From: Oceanobacter mangrovi
GTDB lineage: Bacteria > Pseudomonadota > Gammaproteobacteria > Pseudomonadales > Oceanobacteraceae
Length of the DNA: 64,000 bases
NCBI RefSeq assembly: GCF_019740315.1
Contig: NZ_JAHXZR010000007.1
Location: 205,239-269,238, forward strand
Direction: 5' to 3'
Positions 54,412 through 63,812 of this stretch are shown one piece after another; position 1 is the first letter of the stretch; the number at the start of each line of letters is the position of its first letter. The notes beneath the pieces were generated by a model. It searched no databases and was not told the origin of the DNA. It worked only from the letters and a program-made list of their open reading frames with translations. The position numbers were made by a program, and so were the translations under genes.

Positions 54412-55473
54412 ATGCCCTGCCCGCACTTTGATCGACCTGGTCATTCCCAACCGCCCGCACCTTCCCCGGCGTGTTCCCGGCTGCTCGCCAGGCGACCGCT
54501 TGTTGCTGGCATACGGCTGCTGACAGGACTGGCCATTGGGCTGGCACACAGCAACACAAGCTCAGCGGCACAGCTCGGGCTGGACTGGAACTACGCCCGC
54601 CAGAGCATCAGCGAAACCTACGATGACTACCGCTTCTACAGCTCGGGTCCACGCCTCTATATCAGCAATAATTTTTGGCAGCACTGGAGCTGGTCGGCCT
54701 CTATCGCCCGTGCCAGTGGCAGTGACGACGGTGCAGACTACCTCTATCACAACTGGCATGGCGGGCTGAGCTGGAACGGTGAGGACAACTGGCTATCACT
54801 GCGTTATTCCAGCAGCCGCAGTCGCTTGCAAGTGACAGGCGAAGGCAGCGATTTCACTTACCAGACCAACAGCTGGAACCAGAATCAAACCCTCAGCGTC
54901 GAGTTCGGTCAGGATATCTGGCTGAGTGACCAATGGCTGCTCAGTGGCTGGCTGAACCTCGCCCGGGCCTGGGGCAACTACAACCGTAATGCCACCGTCC
55001 TAGTGACCAGCACGGACACGGGGTCAGATACTGGCAGCGGAACAACAGACACTGCTACAGCCGATACATCGACAGACGTTAATACGGCGGCAACCAGCAA
55101 CAATAACTATGCGCCCGCTGCCAGCCAACAGCTCAGTCAGTACAGTAACGACCGTCAGACCGGCATTGATGCCGGTGCCGGATTGACCCTCACACGTTTG
55201 TTTGAAGATTCTGCCGGGCGCCTATGGGCGCCGGGAATCGGGCTGGATTATCAGAAGACGGTAAAAGGCGAGCTACTCAGCTCGGATGTTGGTGAGTCGA
55301 GCCAGTACAGCAGTCAAAGCAGTGACTCCAGCAGCGTCGCCAACAGCTGGAGTGCCGTGTCGGTGCTGATCAGCGTGCTGGGGCAGAACTGGCAAACCAG
55401 CCTGACACTGAGTAAACCATTAACTGAGCCTTATGACCCGGCGCTGAGCTGGTCAGTTGGTTATCAGTGGTGA
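54412..55473 (+). CDS. Predicted outer-membrane beta-barrel protein, unknown function
   Basis: A 353-residue secreted protein. The signal peptide is long, with an Arg-rich front and a hydrophobic core (VAGIRLLTGLAIGLAHS) ending near SSA at about residue 51. The mature part alternates Tyr/Trp strands (LGLDWNYARQSISETYDDYRF, WSWSASIARASG, LSLRYSSSRSRL) and ends in aromatic Trp (VGYQW). A low-complexity Thr/Ser/Asp/Gly stretch (about 195-225) looks like an extended surface loop. Start uses the ATG five bases after AGGA. Transcribed away from dnaE. No family recognised. Confidence 0.65.
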   Translation: MPCPHFDRPGHSQPPAPSPACSRLLARRPLVAGIRLLTGLAIGLAHSNTSSAAQLGLDWNYARQSISETYDDYRFYSSGPRLYISNNFWQHWSWSASIARASGSDDGADYLYHNWHGGLSWNGEDNWLSLRYSSSRSRLQVTGEGSDFTYQTNSWNQNQTLSVEFGQDIWLSDQWLLSGWLNLARAWGNYNRNATVLVTSTDTGSDTGSGTTDTATADTSTDVNTAATSNNNYAPAASQQLSQYSNDRQTGIDAGAGLTLTRLFEDSAGRLWAPGIGLDYQKTVKGELLSSDVGESSQYSSQSSDSSSVANSWSAVSVLISVLGQNWQTSLTLSKPLTEPYDPALSWSVGYQW

Positions 55474-55481
55474 TGCAACGC

Positions 55482-55499
55482 CCCTGACATCGGTCAGGG
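55482..55499. terminator. Hairpin between convergent barrel and DUF3106 genes
   Basis: Stem CCCTGAC / GTCAGGG with ATCG loop; it overlaps the DUF3106 stop codon. No T tract, so weak. Confidence 0.4.
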
Positions 55500-56030
55500 A
55501 CGACGTTCGTGCAACCGTTCGCGAATCTGATCACGCTGACCATTCGACAGTTGCTGATAACGTTGCCGCAATGACTGCCGCTGCTCTGGTGACAACGACT
55601 GGAAAGTACGCCAGGCATCGCGAGTACGCTGACGCTGATCTGGCTCCATGGCCTTGAGGCTGTTCATTTTTTCGCGCAGTTGCTGGCGCTGGTTTTCCGG
55701 CAAGGTTTGCCAGCGCTGGAAGCGTTGCTGCACTTGCTGACGCTGCTCGGAAGTCATGGCCTGCCAGCGGTTGGCTCCTTCAATCAGCTGTTGTTGCTGG
55801 CTGCCATCCAGGCTATCCCAGCGTTCGGCTACAGCGCCGAGAATCTGCTGGGTAGCAGCAGGCAAATCAGTAAACTCATGTGCCAGTAGCGGCCGACTTG
55901 CCAGCACTGCAAAGATCACCAGCAACAGTAAGGCTCGGGTCAACGTCCTGACTGACAGCCGTCTTGTTACAGCAGTTACTGACGCTGTTGAATGTAGCGC
56001 TATAGAAAATACCTGACTAGTCATGCTCAT
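55494..56030 (-). CDS. DUF3106 secreted protein
   Basis: A 178-residue protein with a signal peptide (hydrophobic core LTRALLLLVIFAVLA, cleavage near LAH at about 51) and a repetitive helical mature part built from LSPEQRQxLRxRxQ-type units, the DUF3106 pattern. Function unknown; the charged Arg/Gln repeats suggest a periplasmic scaffold or sensor like CpxP/Spy but there is no direct match. GAGG is seven bases before the ATG. Its start overlaps the previous gene by 14 bases. Last gene of the sigma-factor operon. Confidence 0.82.
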   Translation of the reverse strand: MSMTSQVFSIALHSTASVTAVTRRLSVRTLTRALLLLVIFAVLASRPLLAHEFTDLPAATQQILGAVAERWDSLDGSQQQQLIEGANRWQAMTSEQRQQVQQRFQRWQTLPENQRQQLREKMNSLKAMEPDQRQRTRDAWRTFQSLSPEQRQSLRQRYQQLSNGQRDQIRERLHERRP

Positions 56031-56358
56031 TGGCCGCCTCTTGCTCCGGCCGTTCGGCTTGGGTTTTCGATGTTTGCCCAGAGCTGGTCTGGCTGGCCAG
56101 TTGGGCGTTGTCGGCAGGCTCGGTTAACACCGGCTGGTCGACCAGATCAACCAGGTCGATCCAGTCATCGCCTTCACGCACCTGCTGGGCCAAAAACAAC
56201 AGCAGCTGCGGGTCAACTGCCGCTTCCGTTTTACGGTTGTCAGCGCTGGCAGGTTCCGCCGCCGATGCCGGTAATATCAACCCGGCTGTCAGGGCAGAAC
56301 TGATAGAAGTCAGCATCATCATATTAGCCAGCCTTTTTCCCGGCCTGAATCTGGTCAT
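56017..56358 (-). CDS. Small secreted hypothetical protein in the sigma-factor operon
   Basis: A 113-residue protein with a signal peptide (positively charged MTRFRPGKR front, hydrophobic LTSISSALTAGLILP, cleavage near ASA at about 33) and an acidic mature tail (DDWIDLVDLVDQPV) with a Ser/Gln/Glu-rich end. Its 5' end overlaps the upstream gene by 35 bases; an alternative ATG at 56322, one base after that gene's stop, avoids overlap but loses the basic signal front. No family recognised. Between the putative anti-sigma protein and DUF3106. Confidence 0.6.
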   Translation of the reverse strand: MTRFRPGKRLANMMMLTSISSALTAGLILPASAAEPASADNRKTEAAVDPQLLLFLAQQVREGDDWIDLVDLVDQPVLTEPADNAQLASQTSSGQTSKTQAERPEQEAANEHD

Positions 56359-56800
56359 CAGGTAACTCGCTCAACCAATAGGCAAATTCAAGATCCTGAA
56401 TCATATCCCAGTCAGCCTCATCCAGCTCGGATATCACCAGCATGTCCTGTAACGCCGGGTTCGCTGTATTAACACCGGTATCAATCTGAGTTGAATCAGC
56501 CGCCACTCGCTGCTGTTCCGGCTCAGACGGTTGTGACCACCACACCAGCCCCACCAGCAGTACCGCAGCCATACTCCAGCCTGCACCCGTTTGCGGCAGC
56601 AGCCAGTATTTTTTGTGTGGCCGTGCCGACACGGGCGGATGTTGCTGCAGCGCGTTACGAAATGCCTGCGCCCGCCGACTCGCAAGCTGATCCTGCAAGC
56701 GGCGCTCAAGGCGCTGTTCCTGCTGCTGCAAACTGTCACGCAGCAGTTGATCAATTGGCTGGTCAGCCTTGTCTGATGTTGCAGTAGCTTCAGTTTTCAT
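56324..56800 (-). CDS. Putative anti-sigma-type single-pass membrane protein
   Basis: A 158-residue protein with a Gln/Arg-rich cytoplasmic front (IDQLLRDSLQQQEQRLERRLQDQLASRRAQAF), one membrane helix (WSMAAVLLVGLVWW, about 75-90), and an acidic periplasmic tail (SELDEADWDMIQDLEFAYWLSELP). Topology and its position after a sigma factor resemble the DUF3619 proteins of similar operons. The start overlaps the sigma gene's end by 11 bases. A role as anti-sigma factor is inference; there is no zinc-binding anti-sigma motif. Confidence 0.68.
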   Translation of the reverse strand: MKTEATATSDKADQPIDQLLRDSLQQQEQRLERRLQDQLASRRAQAFRNALQQHPPVSARPHKKYWLLPQTGAGWSMAAVLLVGLVWWSQPSEPEQQRVAADSTQIDTGVNTANPALQDMLVISELDEADWDMIQDLEFAYWLSELPDDQIQAGKKAG

Positions 56801-57335
56801 AATTGGCGACCACCTCATTGAGTTTCTGACGCACACGGGACATATGGGTCTTAACCGATCCTTCGGATATTTCCAGCACAGCGGCTGTTTCCCGCACACT
56901 TAAACCTTCCCAGCAGCGCAGCAAAAAACATTGCTGTTGCTGGGTTGGCAACTGACGGATCACCGCCAGTGCTGCCTGTTGCTGCCGTTCCCGGGCAATA
57001 CGCTGGTCTGGTTGCCAATCATCGTCGCTGACAAGCGAATTGATGACGCTGTCGGATTCCCAACCAATGCTCTCATCATGCAGCTCCGGACTGTTGTCGG
57101 AGCGCCAGAACACCAGCTTTTTCCAGCGATTCTGATGGCGCAGCAAATCTGCCAGACAATTTTCCAGAATCCGGTAAAACAGCGGTTTCCATTCCTGCTC
57201 AGGCCGATCACGGTAATGGCCTATCAGCCGGGTCATGGCTTCCTGCACCACATCAAGCGCATCGTCATCATTGCTGGTTGCCATCCGCACCATCAAAAAC
57301 GCCCGTCGCTCGACAGATTTGAGAAACTCGTTCAT
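56790..57335 (-). CDS. ECF-like RNA polymerase sigma factor
   Basis: A 181-residue sigma-70 family protein with region 2 (FLKSVERRAFLMVRMATSNDD to DVVQEAMTRLIGHY) and region 4 (IRQLPTQQQQCFLLRCWEGLSVRETAAVLEISEGSVKTHMSRVRQKL), separated by an acidic insert around 75-110. No regions 1 or 3. Start is the ATG at 57335 because the longer frame is built from unrelated upstream sequence. It has no clear ribosome site and begins 68 bases inside the preceding gene, implying coupled translation. Probably reads its own promoter upstream of 58089. Confidence 0.88.
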   Translation of the reverse strand: MNEFLKSVERRAFLMVRMATSNDDDALDVVQEAMTRLIGHYRDRPEQEWKPLFYRILENCLADLLRHQNRWKKLVFWRSDNSPELHDESIGWESDSVINSLVSDDDWQPDQRIARERQQQAALAVIRQLPTQQQQCFLLRCWEGLSVRETAAVLEISEGSVKTHMSRVRQKLNEVVANYEN

Positions 57336-58089
57336 CAACAGAAGTACCCGGCGGGTTTTGGCATCTGGTCCTTTCCACTTTGGTGTTGGCGGGTTCGATC
57401 TGACGGTTGGCAGACCACCCGGGCAATTTATCGAGCAGGCCATCCGCCCCTTCGGGGCTGGCATCAGCGACCATGACAGCGCTGGCAGCGGCCAATCGCA
57501 CCACAATTGTATCGGCGTTCAGTGAACGGCTGACGGCATTATATTGCCCCATCACGCTCAAGTGAGTGATGCTTTCGTCACGTGCCTGGGCTGCACTCAA
57601 AGCCGCCAGAAATTCCTGGTAGCGAGTGTATACCAATACCGGGCCAGCAACGCGGCCAGGCTGGTCAGCAGATGTCGGCTCAGACAACGAGCTATCGCTT
57701 ACTACAATCTGGCTAACAGCCTGACCCGACAGCAGCAACCCATTGGCTCCATGTATCGTCAACCGTGCTGCGGCATCGCGGCTGTCCGGCTCAAGGCTGT
57801 TACCACGGATTTGCAGCCGGGCAGCAGCAGGCTTAACAGCGTGCTGGTTATCCCAATCGGCATCATAGCTGGCGAGCTGGCCGTTCTGTAGCGGCGTCAA
57901 CAAGGACTCCCCGCCACCTTGGTATACCAGCGCAGTTTCATTGTTATTCACCGGCAAGGACGCCTCCAGAAACAGCTGGCCAAGCGACTGAAACTGGGCC
58001 AGATCGCCTTGGCTACGAGCGTTATGCACCAGGCCAAGATTGACTAACACCAGTAGCAACAACAGCGCTGTAATTCCCTTGAATTTCAT
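57268..58089 (-). CDS. Secreted hypothetical protein overlapping the sigma-factor gene
   Basis: A 273-residue protein with a hydrophobic N-terminal helix (ITALLLLLVLVNLGL) serving as signal peptide or anchor, and a mature part of repeated short strands (LQIRGNSLEPDSRDAAARLTIHG and IVVRLAAASAVMVAD) that I cannot place in a family. AGGAGA is six bases before the ATG at 58089. Its last 68 bases overlap the sigma-factor start in a different frame. It may be the envelope sensor of this operon; unproven. The final 40 residues are of odd composition, so the true C-terminus may be shorter in relatives. Confidence 0.6.
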   Translation of the reverse strand: MKFKGITALLLLLVLVNLGLVHNARSQGDLAQFQSLGQLFLEASLPVNNNETALVYQGGGESLLTPLQNGQLASYDADWDNQHAVKPAAARLQIRGNSLEPDSRDAAARLTIHGANGLLLSGQAVSQIVVSDSSLSEPTSADQPGRVAGPVLVYTRYQEFLAALSAAQARDESITHLSVMGQYNAVSRSLNADTIVVRLAAASAVMVADASPEGADGLLDKLPGWSANRQIEPANTKVERTRCQNPPGTSVDERVSQICRATGVFDGADGNQQ

Positions 58090-58212
58090 TCCGTCTCCTG
58101 CGGCGGCGACCAGGCGATGGGAGACAAACCACAGTCTCCTGAACACATCACAACAACCAAAACGCTGGCGACTGACTTCGGTTGACACAAAAACAAATTT
58201 TTTTGCGACCCC

Positions 58213-58250
58213 AAACAAAACGGGCCGCTTCCTGAGGGGAAGCGGCCCGT
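58213..58250 (-). terminator. Terminator of the CDF metal exporter gene
   Basis: Thirteen-bp perfect stem ACGGGCCGCTTCC / GGAAGCGGCCCGT with five-base loop, followed on the minus strand by TTTGTTTGGGG. Confidence 0.88.
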
Positions 58251-58283
58251 TGCTATTAACAGCCATGCAAACCAGCGTGAGCG

Positions 58284-59381
<1,098 letters not shown>

Positions 59382-59473
59382 ATAGAAAACTCCAACGTCA
59401 GGACGCTCGTCAGTGCATCAAAAGCCGTTGCCGGATTCCGATACGACGCGCACAATCCTTCCACCTGTTACTG

Positions 59474-59515
59474 GACAGGCGCTACCCTGTCTGCGTGATA
59501 ATAATGAGAATGAGA
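59474..59515. promoter_or_regulatory. Candidate operator and Fur-like site between dmeF and the desuccinylase gene
   Basis: Dyad GACAGG-n6-CCTGTC (59474-59491) is followed by GATAATAATGAGAATGAGA (59497-59515), which matches the 19-bp Fur box at 12 positions by eye. Either could regulate the divergent genes. Confidence 0.35.
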
Positions 59516-59555
59516 GTCACCTCACAAGAACCCGATTCTAACACGGAAATTTCGC

Positions 59556-60611
59556 ATGAAGCGCGGCCGTTCAGCTTTGCCCGAATTAGTCATCGCTGGT
59601 GAAAAAATAGAACCTGGCAAAAACTATCGCCTGCAACTGCCACTTGGCAGCCTGTATACCAGCACTGATATGACCATGCCGGTGTACGTCAAACGCAGTA
59701 ACCACCCGGGGCCAACCCTGTTTATCAGTGCCGCCATTCATGGCGACGAACTCAACGGTGTGGAAATCATCAACCGGCTGATTCACGGCACGCGCCTGCG
59801 TTACCTGCGCGGTACGCTGATTTGTGTCCCCATCGTCAACCCCTTTGGAGTGATTAACCACAGCCGCTACCTGCCCGACCGACGCGATCTCAACCGCTCC
59901 TTCCCCGGCTCATCCAAAGGTTCGCTGGCGAGCCGCATGGCGGATCTGTTTCTGAGCGAAATTATTGCCCGCTGCGACTACGGCATTGACCTTCACACCG
60001 GCGCCATCCACCGCTCTAACCTGCCACAGATTCGAGCCGATCTCGACGACGAAGTCACCCGTAACATGGCGCTGGAATTCGGTGTGCCGGTGGTACTGAA
60101 CGCCAACCTGCGCGACGGCTCGCTGCGTGAAGCCGCCCATGAAATGGGCGTCAAGATTCTGCTTTACGAAGCAGGCGAAGCCCTGCGTTACGACGAACTC
60201 TGCATTCGTGCCGGTGAACGGGGTATCCTCCGGGTGATGCGCCATCTCGGTATGTTGCCGCCCAGTCGTCGCAAGAAATACCCCATCGAACCGCTGGTCG
60301 CCCGTTCCAGTGGCTGGCTGCGAGCCACCGATTCCGGCTTTGTGCGAACCTTCAAACAGCTCGGCGACAAGGTTGAAAAAGGCGACGTTCTGGCCAGTAT
60401 CTGTGATCCGTTTGGTGATGAACTCGACCGGGTAATTGCCAGCAAGGACGGAATTATTATTGGCAACCAAAATCTGCCACTGGTACACGAAGGCGATGCG
60501 CTGTATCACATTGCCTATTTCGCGGAACCCGATGACGTGGTGGAAAGCATTGAGAACATGCAGGACAGCCTGCTGCCGGACGACGAACTGCTTGTACCGC
60601 CCTACAACTAA
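59556..60611 (+). CDS. Succinylglutamate desuccinylase/aspartoacylase family protein
   Basis: Zinc carboxypeptidase-like hydrolase of 351 residues. Zinc ligands are His62 and Glu65 in AAIHGDELNG and His147 in DLHTG; the catalytic Glu is in LLYEAGEA. The C-terminal part (about 260-340; SGWLRATDSG, GDKVEKGDVLASI) is a barrel-sandwich/biotinyl-like domain, as in the RimB-type or uncharacterised members, and unlike AstE. Not an arginine-catabolism gene by context. Followed 108 bases later by a MscS-like gene, an association seen near RimK-type systems, but no rimK is in the window. Confidence 0.83.
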   Translation: MKRGRSALPELVIAGEKIEPGKNYRLQLPLGSLYTSTDMTMPVYVKRSNHPGPTLFISAAIHGDELNGVEIINRLIHGTRLRYLRGTLICVPIVNPFGVINHSRYLPDRRDLNRSFPGSSKGSLASRMADLFLSEIIARCDYGIDLHTGAIHRSNLPQIRADLDDEVTRNMALEFGVPVVLNANLRDGSLREAAHEMGVKILLYEAGEALRYDELCIRAGERGILRVMRHLGMLPPSRRKKYPIEPLVARSSGWLRATDSGFVRTFKQLGDKVEKGDVLASICDPFGDELDRVIASKDGIIIGNQNLPLVHEGDALYHIAYFAEPDDVVESIENMQDSLLPDDELLVPPYN

Positions 60612-60719
60612 CCTGAATAGCCGGGTCCCGGCGCTTGAGCGTCAGGGCCTGGTGCAAAAATCGATATAATAATCCGATAAAAAGACCCAATTAAAAAACC
60701 CGATGTTAAGACAAGACTC

Positions 60720-61271
60720 ATGCTAAAGATTTTGATCGTCCTTGCCACCGTGATTGGCTACGCCTGGCTGAACCACCATTTGATGAACCTGATTGAACGT
60801 CAGGGCGCCAAACGCCAGGTAGTACAAGCGCGCATTTTCTACCTCCAGAAAGCCGTTCAGCTGACCCTCTTTCTCGTTATGTTACTGGTCGCTGGCATGG
60901 TGGTTGGCTTTGGCTACAATCAGCTGACCTTTGCGCTGTCGTCAGCCGCGGCCCTGTTGGGCGTAGCCCTGTTTGCCCAATGGTCGGTGCTCAGCAATGT
61001 TACCGCCAGCGTACTGATTTTCTTCTTTTTCCCCTACCGCCCCGGTGACCGAATTCGGATGATCGAAAACGATTGCCCGGAAGGCGTGATCACAGAAATC
61101 ACCCTGTTTCATATCCTGCTGCGTACCGACGAAGGCCACGAACTCAGCCTGCCCAATACCATGGTGTTCCAGAAAGCCGTGGTGATTACCAAACAGGGCC
61201 CGCACTGGTTGTCCATCAAGCCAGCCGAGCCGGAAGCGCACAGCGCCATTAAACGGGAAGGCAGCCTCTAG
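60720..61271 (+). CDS. Short MscS-like mechanosensitive channel protein
   Basis: A 183-residue protein with two to three membrane helices (LIVLATVIGYAWLNHHL, LTLFLVMLLVAGMVVGF, and a pore-like helix ALSSAAALLGVALFAQWSVLSNVTASVLIFF) and a small MscS beta domain (YRPGDRIRM, EGVITEITLFHILLRTDEG, LPNTMVFQK). The MscS C-terminal portal domain is missing, as in the shortest family members. The channel should open on membrane tension and release osmolytes. Ends with a hairpin over the stop codon. Confidence 0.85.
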   Translation: MLKILIVLATVIGYAWLNHHLMNLIERQGAKRQVVQARIFYLQKAVQLTLFLVMLLVAGMVVGFGYNQLTFALSSAAALLGVALFAQWSVLSNVTASVLIFFFFPYRPGDRIRMIENDCPEGVITEITLFHILLRTDEGHELSLPNTMVFQKAVVITKQGPHWLSIKPAEPEAHSAIKREGSL

Positions 61272-61279
61272 GGCTGCCT
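61259..61279. terminator. Hairpin between the MscS-like gene and the YeiH gene
   Basis: Stem AGGCAGCC / GGCTGCCT with loop TCTAG containing the MscS-like stop codon. No T tract on the plus strand. Confidence 0.4.
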
Positions 61280-61317
61280 GAATGCTTCGTCTGAAAATGT
61301 GCGGATCAGCCGCTGGC

Positions 61318-62397
61318 TTATTGCAACAAGCCGCCAATCACCAGCGTTAGTGCCATCAGCAGCAACCACAAAATCGTGCCCAGAATCAGAGGCCCGGCAC
61401 CAGCTCGCACCATTGGCTGCCAGCGGGTATTCAAACCCAGCCCGACCATCGCCAGCGTCATCAGCACCAAGGCAGCGGTTTTGACCAGCTGCAACAACGC
61501 TGCTGGCAAGGGCACCAGGCTGTTGAAAATCACCACTGCCAGAAAGCCCAATACAAACCACGGAATCGGGAGTTTGCGCGGCTGATCCACCTGTTGCTGC
61601 AAGGCTTCGGGTTGACGTTTTTCGAGCCAGACAGCCAACAGTAACAAGGTTGGAATCAGCAACAGGACCCGCATCAGTTTTACCACCACTGCGGTTTGCA
61701 TCAGGCTGTCGGCTGCTTCGTTCGCCGCCAGCCCCTGACCAATCGCCACCACCTGAGCCACTTCATGCACCGTGCTACCGACAATCAAGCCGGTAACTCC
61801 AGCATCGCCAGCACCACCCAGCCAATATGGATACACCAGCACACTGAGCGTGCCAAACAATGCCACCATCGCCACCGCGATACCAACATGCTCCTGTTTG
61901 CGATTCAGCAAGGGGGCTGCTGCCATTACCGCCGCCGCACCACACACTGCGCTACCAATGCTGACCAGAATCACCAGCGTGACAGGCATTTTCAGCCAGC
62001 GCATACCAATCCAGCCACCGATCAGCATCACCAGCGTGATAACACCAACATCCGTCACAATCGCCTGCCAGCCAGCCGCCTGAATATCCGCCAACGTCAG
62101 GTTGAAACCGAACAATACAATGCCGCTTCGCAACAGCTGCTTCTGCGCCAGCCCAAGCACCCGATGACCGCCAACCCGTTCGCTCAATTGAGCCACAGGC
62201 GCTATCAGATTCGTCACCAGCATACCGAGCAAAATTGCCAGTGGCAGCATCCCCAGGCCCAGAGATTGTACAGATGACAAGCCAGCAATCTGGCTGGCGA
62301 CAAAACTCACCAGCAGCAGAACCACTAGCATCCAGAACACATCCTGCTGGCGGAAATCCCCGCCTCTTGCTGTTGCCGCCATAACCTTTGCTGTCAC
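61318..62397 (-). CDS. yeiH: YeiH family putative sulfate exporter
   Basis: Inner-membrane protein of 359 residues with about ten helices, of the UPF0324/YeiH group (putative sulfate exporter; function not proven). Family signatures: LGLGMLPLAILLGMLVTN, LLRSGIVLFGFNLTL, GSAVCGAAAVMAAAPLL, GSTVHEVAQVVAIG and LVLMTLAMVGLGLNTR. Upstream (62398-62610) is an A/T-rich divergent region. No LysR YeiE-type regulator is adjacent. Confidence 0.9.
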   Translation of the reverse strand: MTAKVMAATARGGDFRQQDVFWMLVVLLLVSFVASQIAGLSSVQSLGLGMLPLAILLGMLVTNLIAPVAQLSERVGGHRVLGLAQKQLLRSGIVLFGFNLTLADIQAAGWQAIVTDVGVITLVMLIGGWIGMRWLKMPVTLVILVSIGSAVCGAAAVMAAAPLLNRKQEHVGIAVAMVALFGTLSVLVYPYWLGGAGDAGVTGLIVGSTVHEVAQVVAIGQGLAANEAADSLMQTAVVVKLMRVLLLIPTLLLLAVWLEKRQPEALQQQVDQPRKLPIPWFVLGFLAVVIFNSLVPLPAALLQLVKTAALVLMTLAMVGLGLNTRWQPMVRAGAGPLILGTILWLLLMALTLVIGGLLQ

Positions 62398-62610
62398 TGT
62401 GCTTACTCCCCTATCACGGATTGGCTATTGTTAACCTGCAAGGCCAATATAGGCGGCAGCGACTATTCGGTTAAACAAGATATATCTATATAACTAATCA
62501 GATTTATAGAATTGCATCTGTTACATGGCGCTCCTGCGCCAGATCAAAATCAGCGGTCAGACCCGGTATTACACTGGCCTCCGTTTATCTCTTTGCAGTA
62601 GTCAGTTGTT

Positions 62611-62907
62611 ATGTCGTACCGAAAACCCGTCAGCCAGCAGGCCATGCTGAGTCTGGCCACCCAGGTCCGTTCCGGCCTGCCGTTCCACATTCCCCCCAAA
62701 GACCTGTGCCAACACAGCTGCAAGGGCTGCCCAAAAAAGCTGATGGAATTCCTCGATACCGAACTGGAAGATGTTGAACGTCGACTGGAACTGGGCGACG
62801 ACTTTTCATTGGGCGAAATCAGCAAACTGGCGCGTACCAGCCAGAAGATTTATCGGGTGATGGAGAAGAACGGTTTGCTGAAGCAGGAGATGCAGGCAGT
62901 GTCGTGA
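62611..62907 (+). CDS. Small cysteine-motif protein, unknown function
   Basis: A 98-residue soluble protein with the cluster DLCQHSCKGCPKK (Cys33, Cys37, Cys40), which could bind a metal or iron-sulfur cluster, followed by a helical part (LMEFLDTELEDVERRLELGDDFSLGEISKLARTSQKIYRVMEKNGLL). No signal peptide. No ribosome site is evident, but composition and codon use look genuine and the frame has no rival. I do not recognise a named family. Confidence 0.7.
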   Translation: MSYRKPVSQQAMLSLATQVRSGLPFHIPPKDLCQHSCKGCPKKLMEFLDTELEDVERRLELGDDFSLGEISKLARTSQKIYRVMEKNGLLKQEMQAVS

Positions 62908-63176
62908 TTTGATCAGCAGGTATTTTGTTTTGAATACGCAGCAAGACTTTACGTTCGAAACTTATAGTCTGGCAGCCCGGACAAATTCCACCGCTCCGAA
63001 TTGCTGAAGTGGTATCCCACCACACGACCCATGCGGCGATTGATGATGCGTTGGGATTGTGAAAGATCTTTGATCAAGCAAGGATAAGTGGCATCCCGGT
63101 GGATGTTACGGAAGCCTGACCCAAAGGAATAGCCTGGCATTTTGCCAGGCAGTACAAACAGCCTGCCTGGCCCCCA
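62908..63176. other. Spacer with a hairpin and a possible short frame
   Basis: A 63-codon frame on the minus strand (62949-63140) starts inside a hairpin GCCTGGCA-n3-TGCCAGGC (63132-63150), which more probably terminates the downstream-directed membrane-protein gene. The frame has no ribosome site and no recognised homologue, and may be a decayed gene end. Confidence 0.35.
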
Positions 63177-63605
63177 TTACGCCCGGGACCCAATATCCAC
63201 ATCAAGAGACTTGTTCTGTTTCCTCAAATAGAGAGCCGATTGAAGGGCTGACGCATACAGAAAAAAGACCACTCCACTAAACGAATCAAAGAAATTACCA
63301 GACTCCATGTAGCCCACAGCAACATCCGCTGTTTCCACTGCCAGCAACGCCACAGCCGCCCAGACCTTTTCCTTCAGCAAAAAGTAAAAGAACATCAATG
63401 AAATCAATCCCAGAACAATAGCCATCCATTTATCACCCTGGCGTTCACCTATGGCACTCTGCAATGGTTCATAGGGAATGAAAAAAATGGCGACGCCCAA
63501 TGTCACCGTAATAAATCCGTATATGGCGACAAATTTAGTCACCTTCCTTGCACCTTCAGGATTCTTCGGTCCCGTAAACAATGCATTAAACAAACCTTGC
63601 GACAT
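63177..63605 (-). CDS. Small four-helix membrane protein, unknown function
   Basis: A 142-residue protein with four predicted membrane helices (VAIYGFITVTLGVAIFFIP, WMAIVLGLISLMFFYFLL, WAAVALLAVETADVAVGY and FSGVVFFLYASALQSALYL) and short charged ends. AAGGAA lies eight bases before the ATG. Acidic residues in helix 3 could be functional. No family recognised. Confidence 0.72.
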   Translation of the reverse strand: MSQGLFNALFTGPKNPEGARKVTKFVAIYGFITVTLGVAIFFIPYEPLQSAIGERQGDKWMAIVLGLISLMFFYFLLKEKVWAAVALLAVETADVAVGYMESGNFFDSFSGVVFFLYASALQSALYLRKQNKSLDVDIGSRA

Positions 63606-63693
63606 AAAATATTCCTTTCCTTTGCTGAATAGCCCCCGGGGCTGGTTGACTACTACAATTCAACCAGAACAAATCCGCTCTTACAGGTGTTGT

Positions 63694-63718
63694 GTCGGAT
63701 GGCGCAAGCTTATCCGAC
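63694..63718. repeat. REP-like palindromic element
   Basis: GTCGGAT-n11-ATCCGAC, with inner GCGCAAGC and followed by CTACGATCC. This is the look of a short extragenic palindrome that often occurs in many copies in gammaproteobacterial genomes; only one copy is in this window. Confidence 0.55.
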
Positions 63719-63740
63719 CTACGATCCCAAATTCCATAAG

Positions 63741-63770
63741 CAACAAAGCCCGCGGGTGCGGGCTTTGTTG
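63741..63770. terminator. Terminator of the ETF-QO gene
   Basis: Thirteen-bp perfect stem CAACAAAGCCCGC / GCGGGCTTTGTTG with GGGT loop, 43 bases beyond the minus-strand stop codon. T-rich arms on both strands. Confidence 0.75.
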
Positions 63771-63812
63771 TTTCGGCAACATACAGATGCTTTTTACATC
63801 TTCAGCTGCTTT

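Noticed and set aside
62949..63140. 63-codon minus-strand frame as a real gene
   Set aside because: Starts inside a terminator-like hairpin, lacks a ribosome site and has no recognised relatives; noted only as a possible relic.
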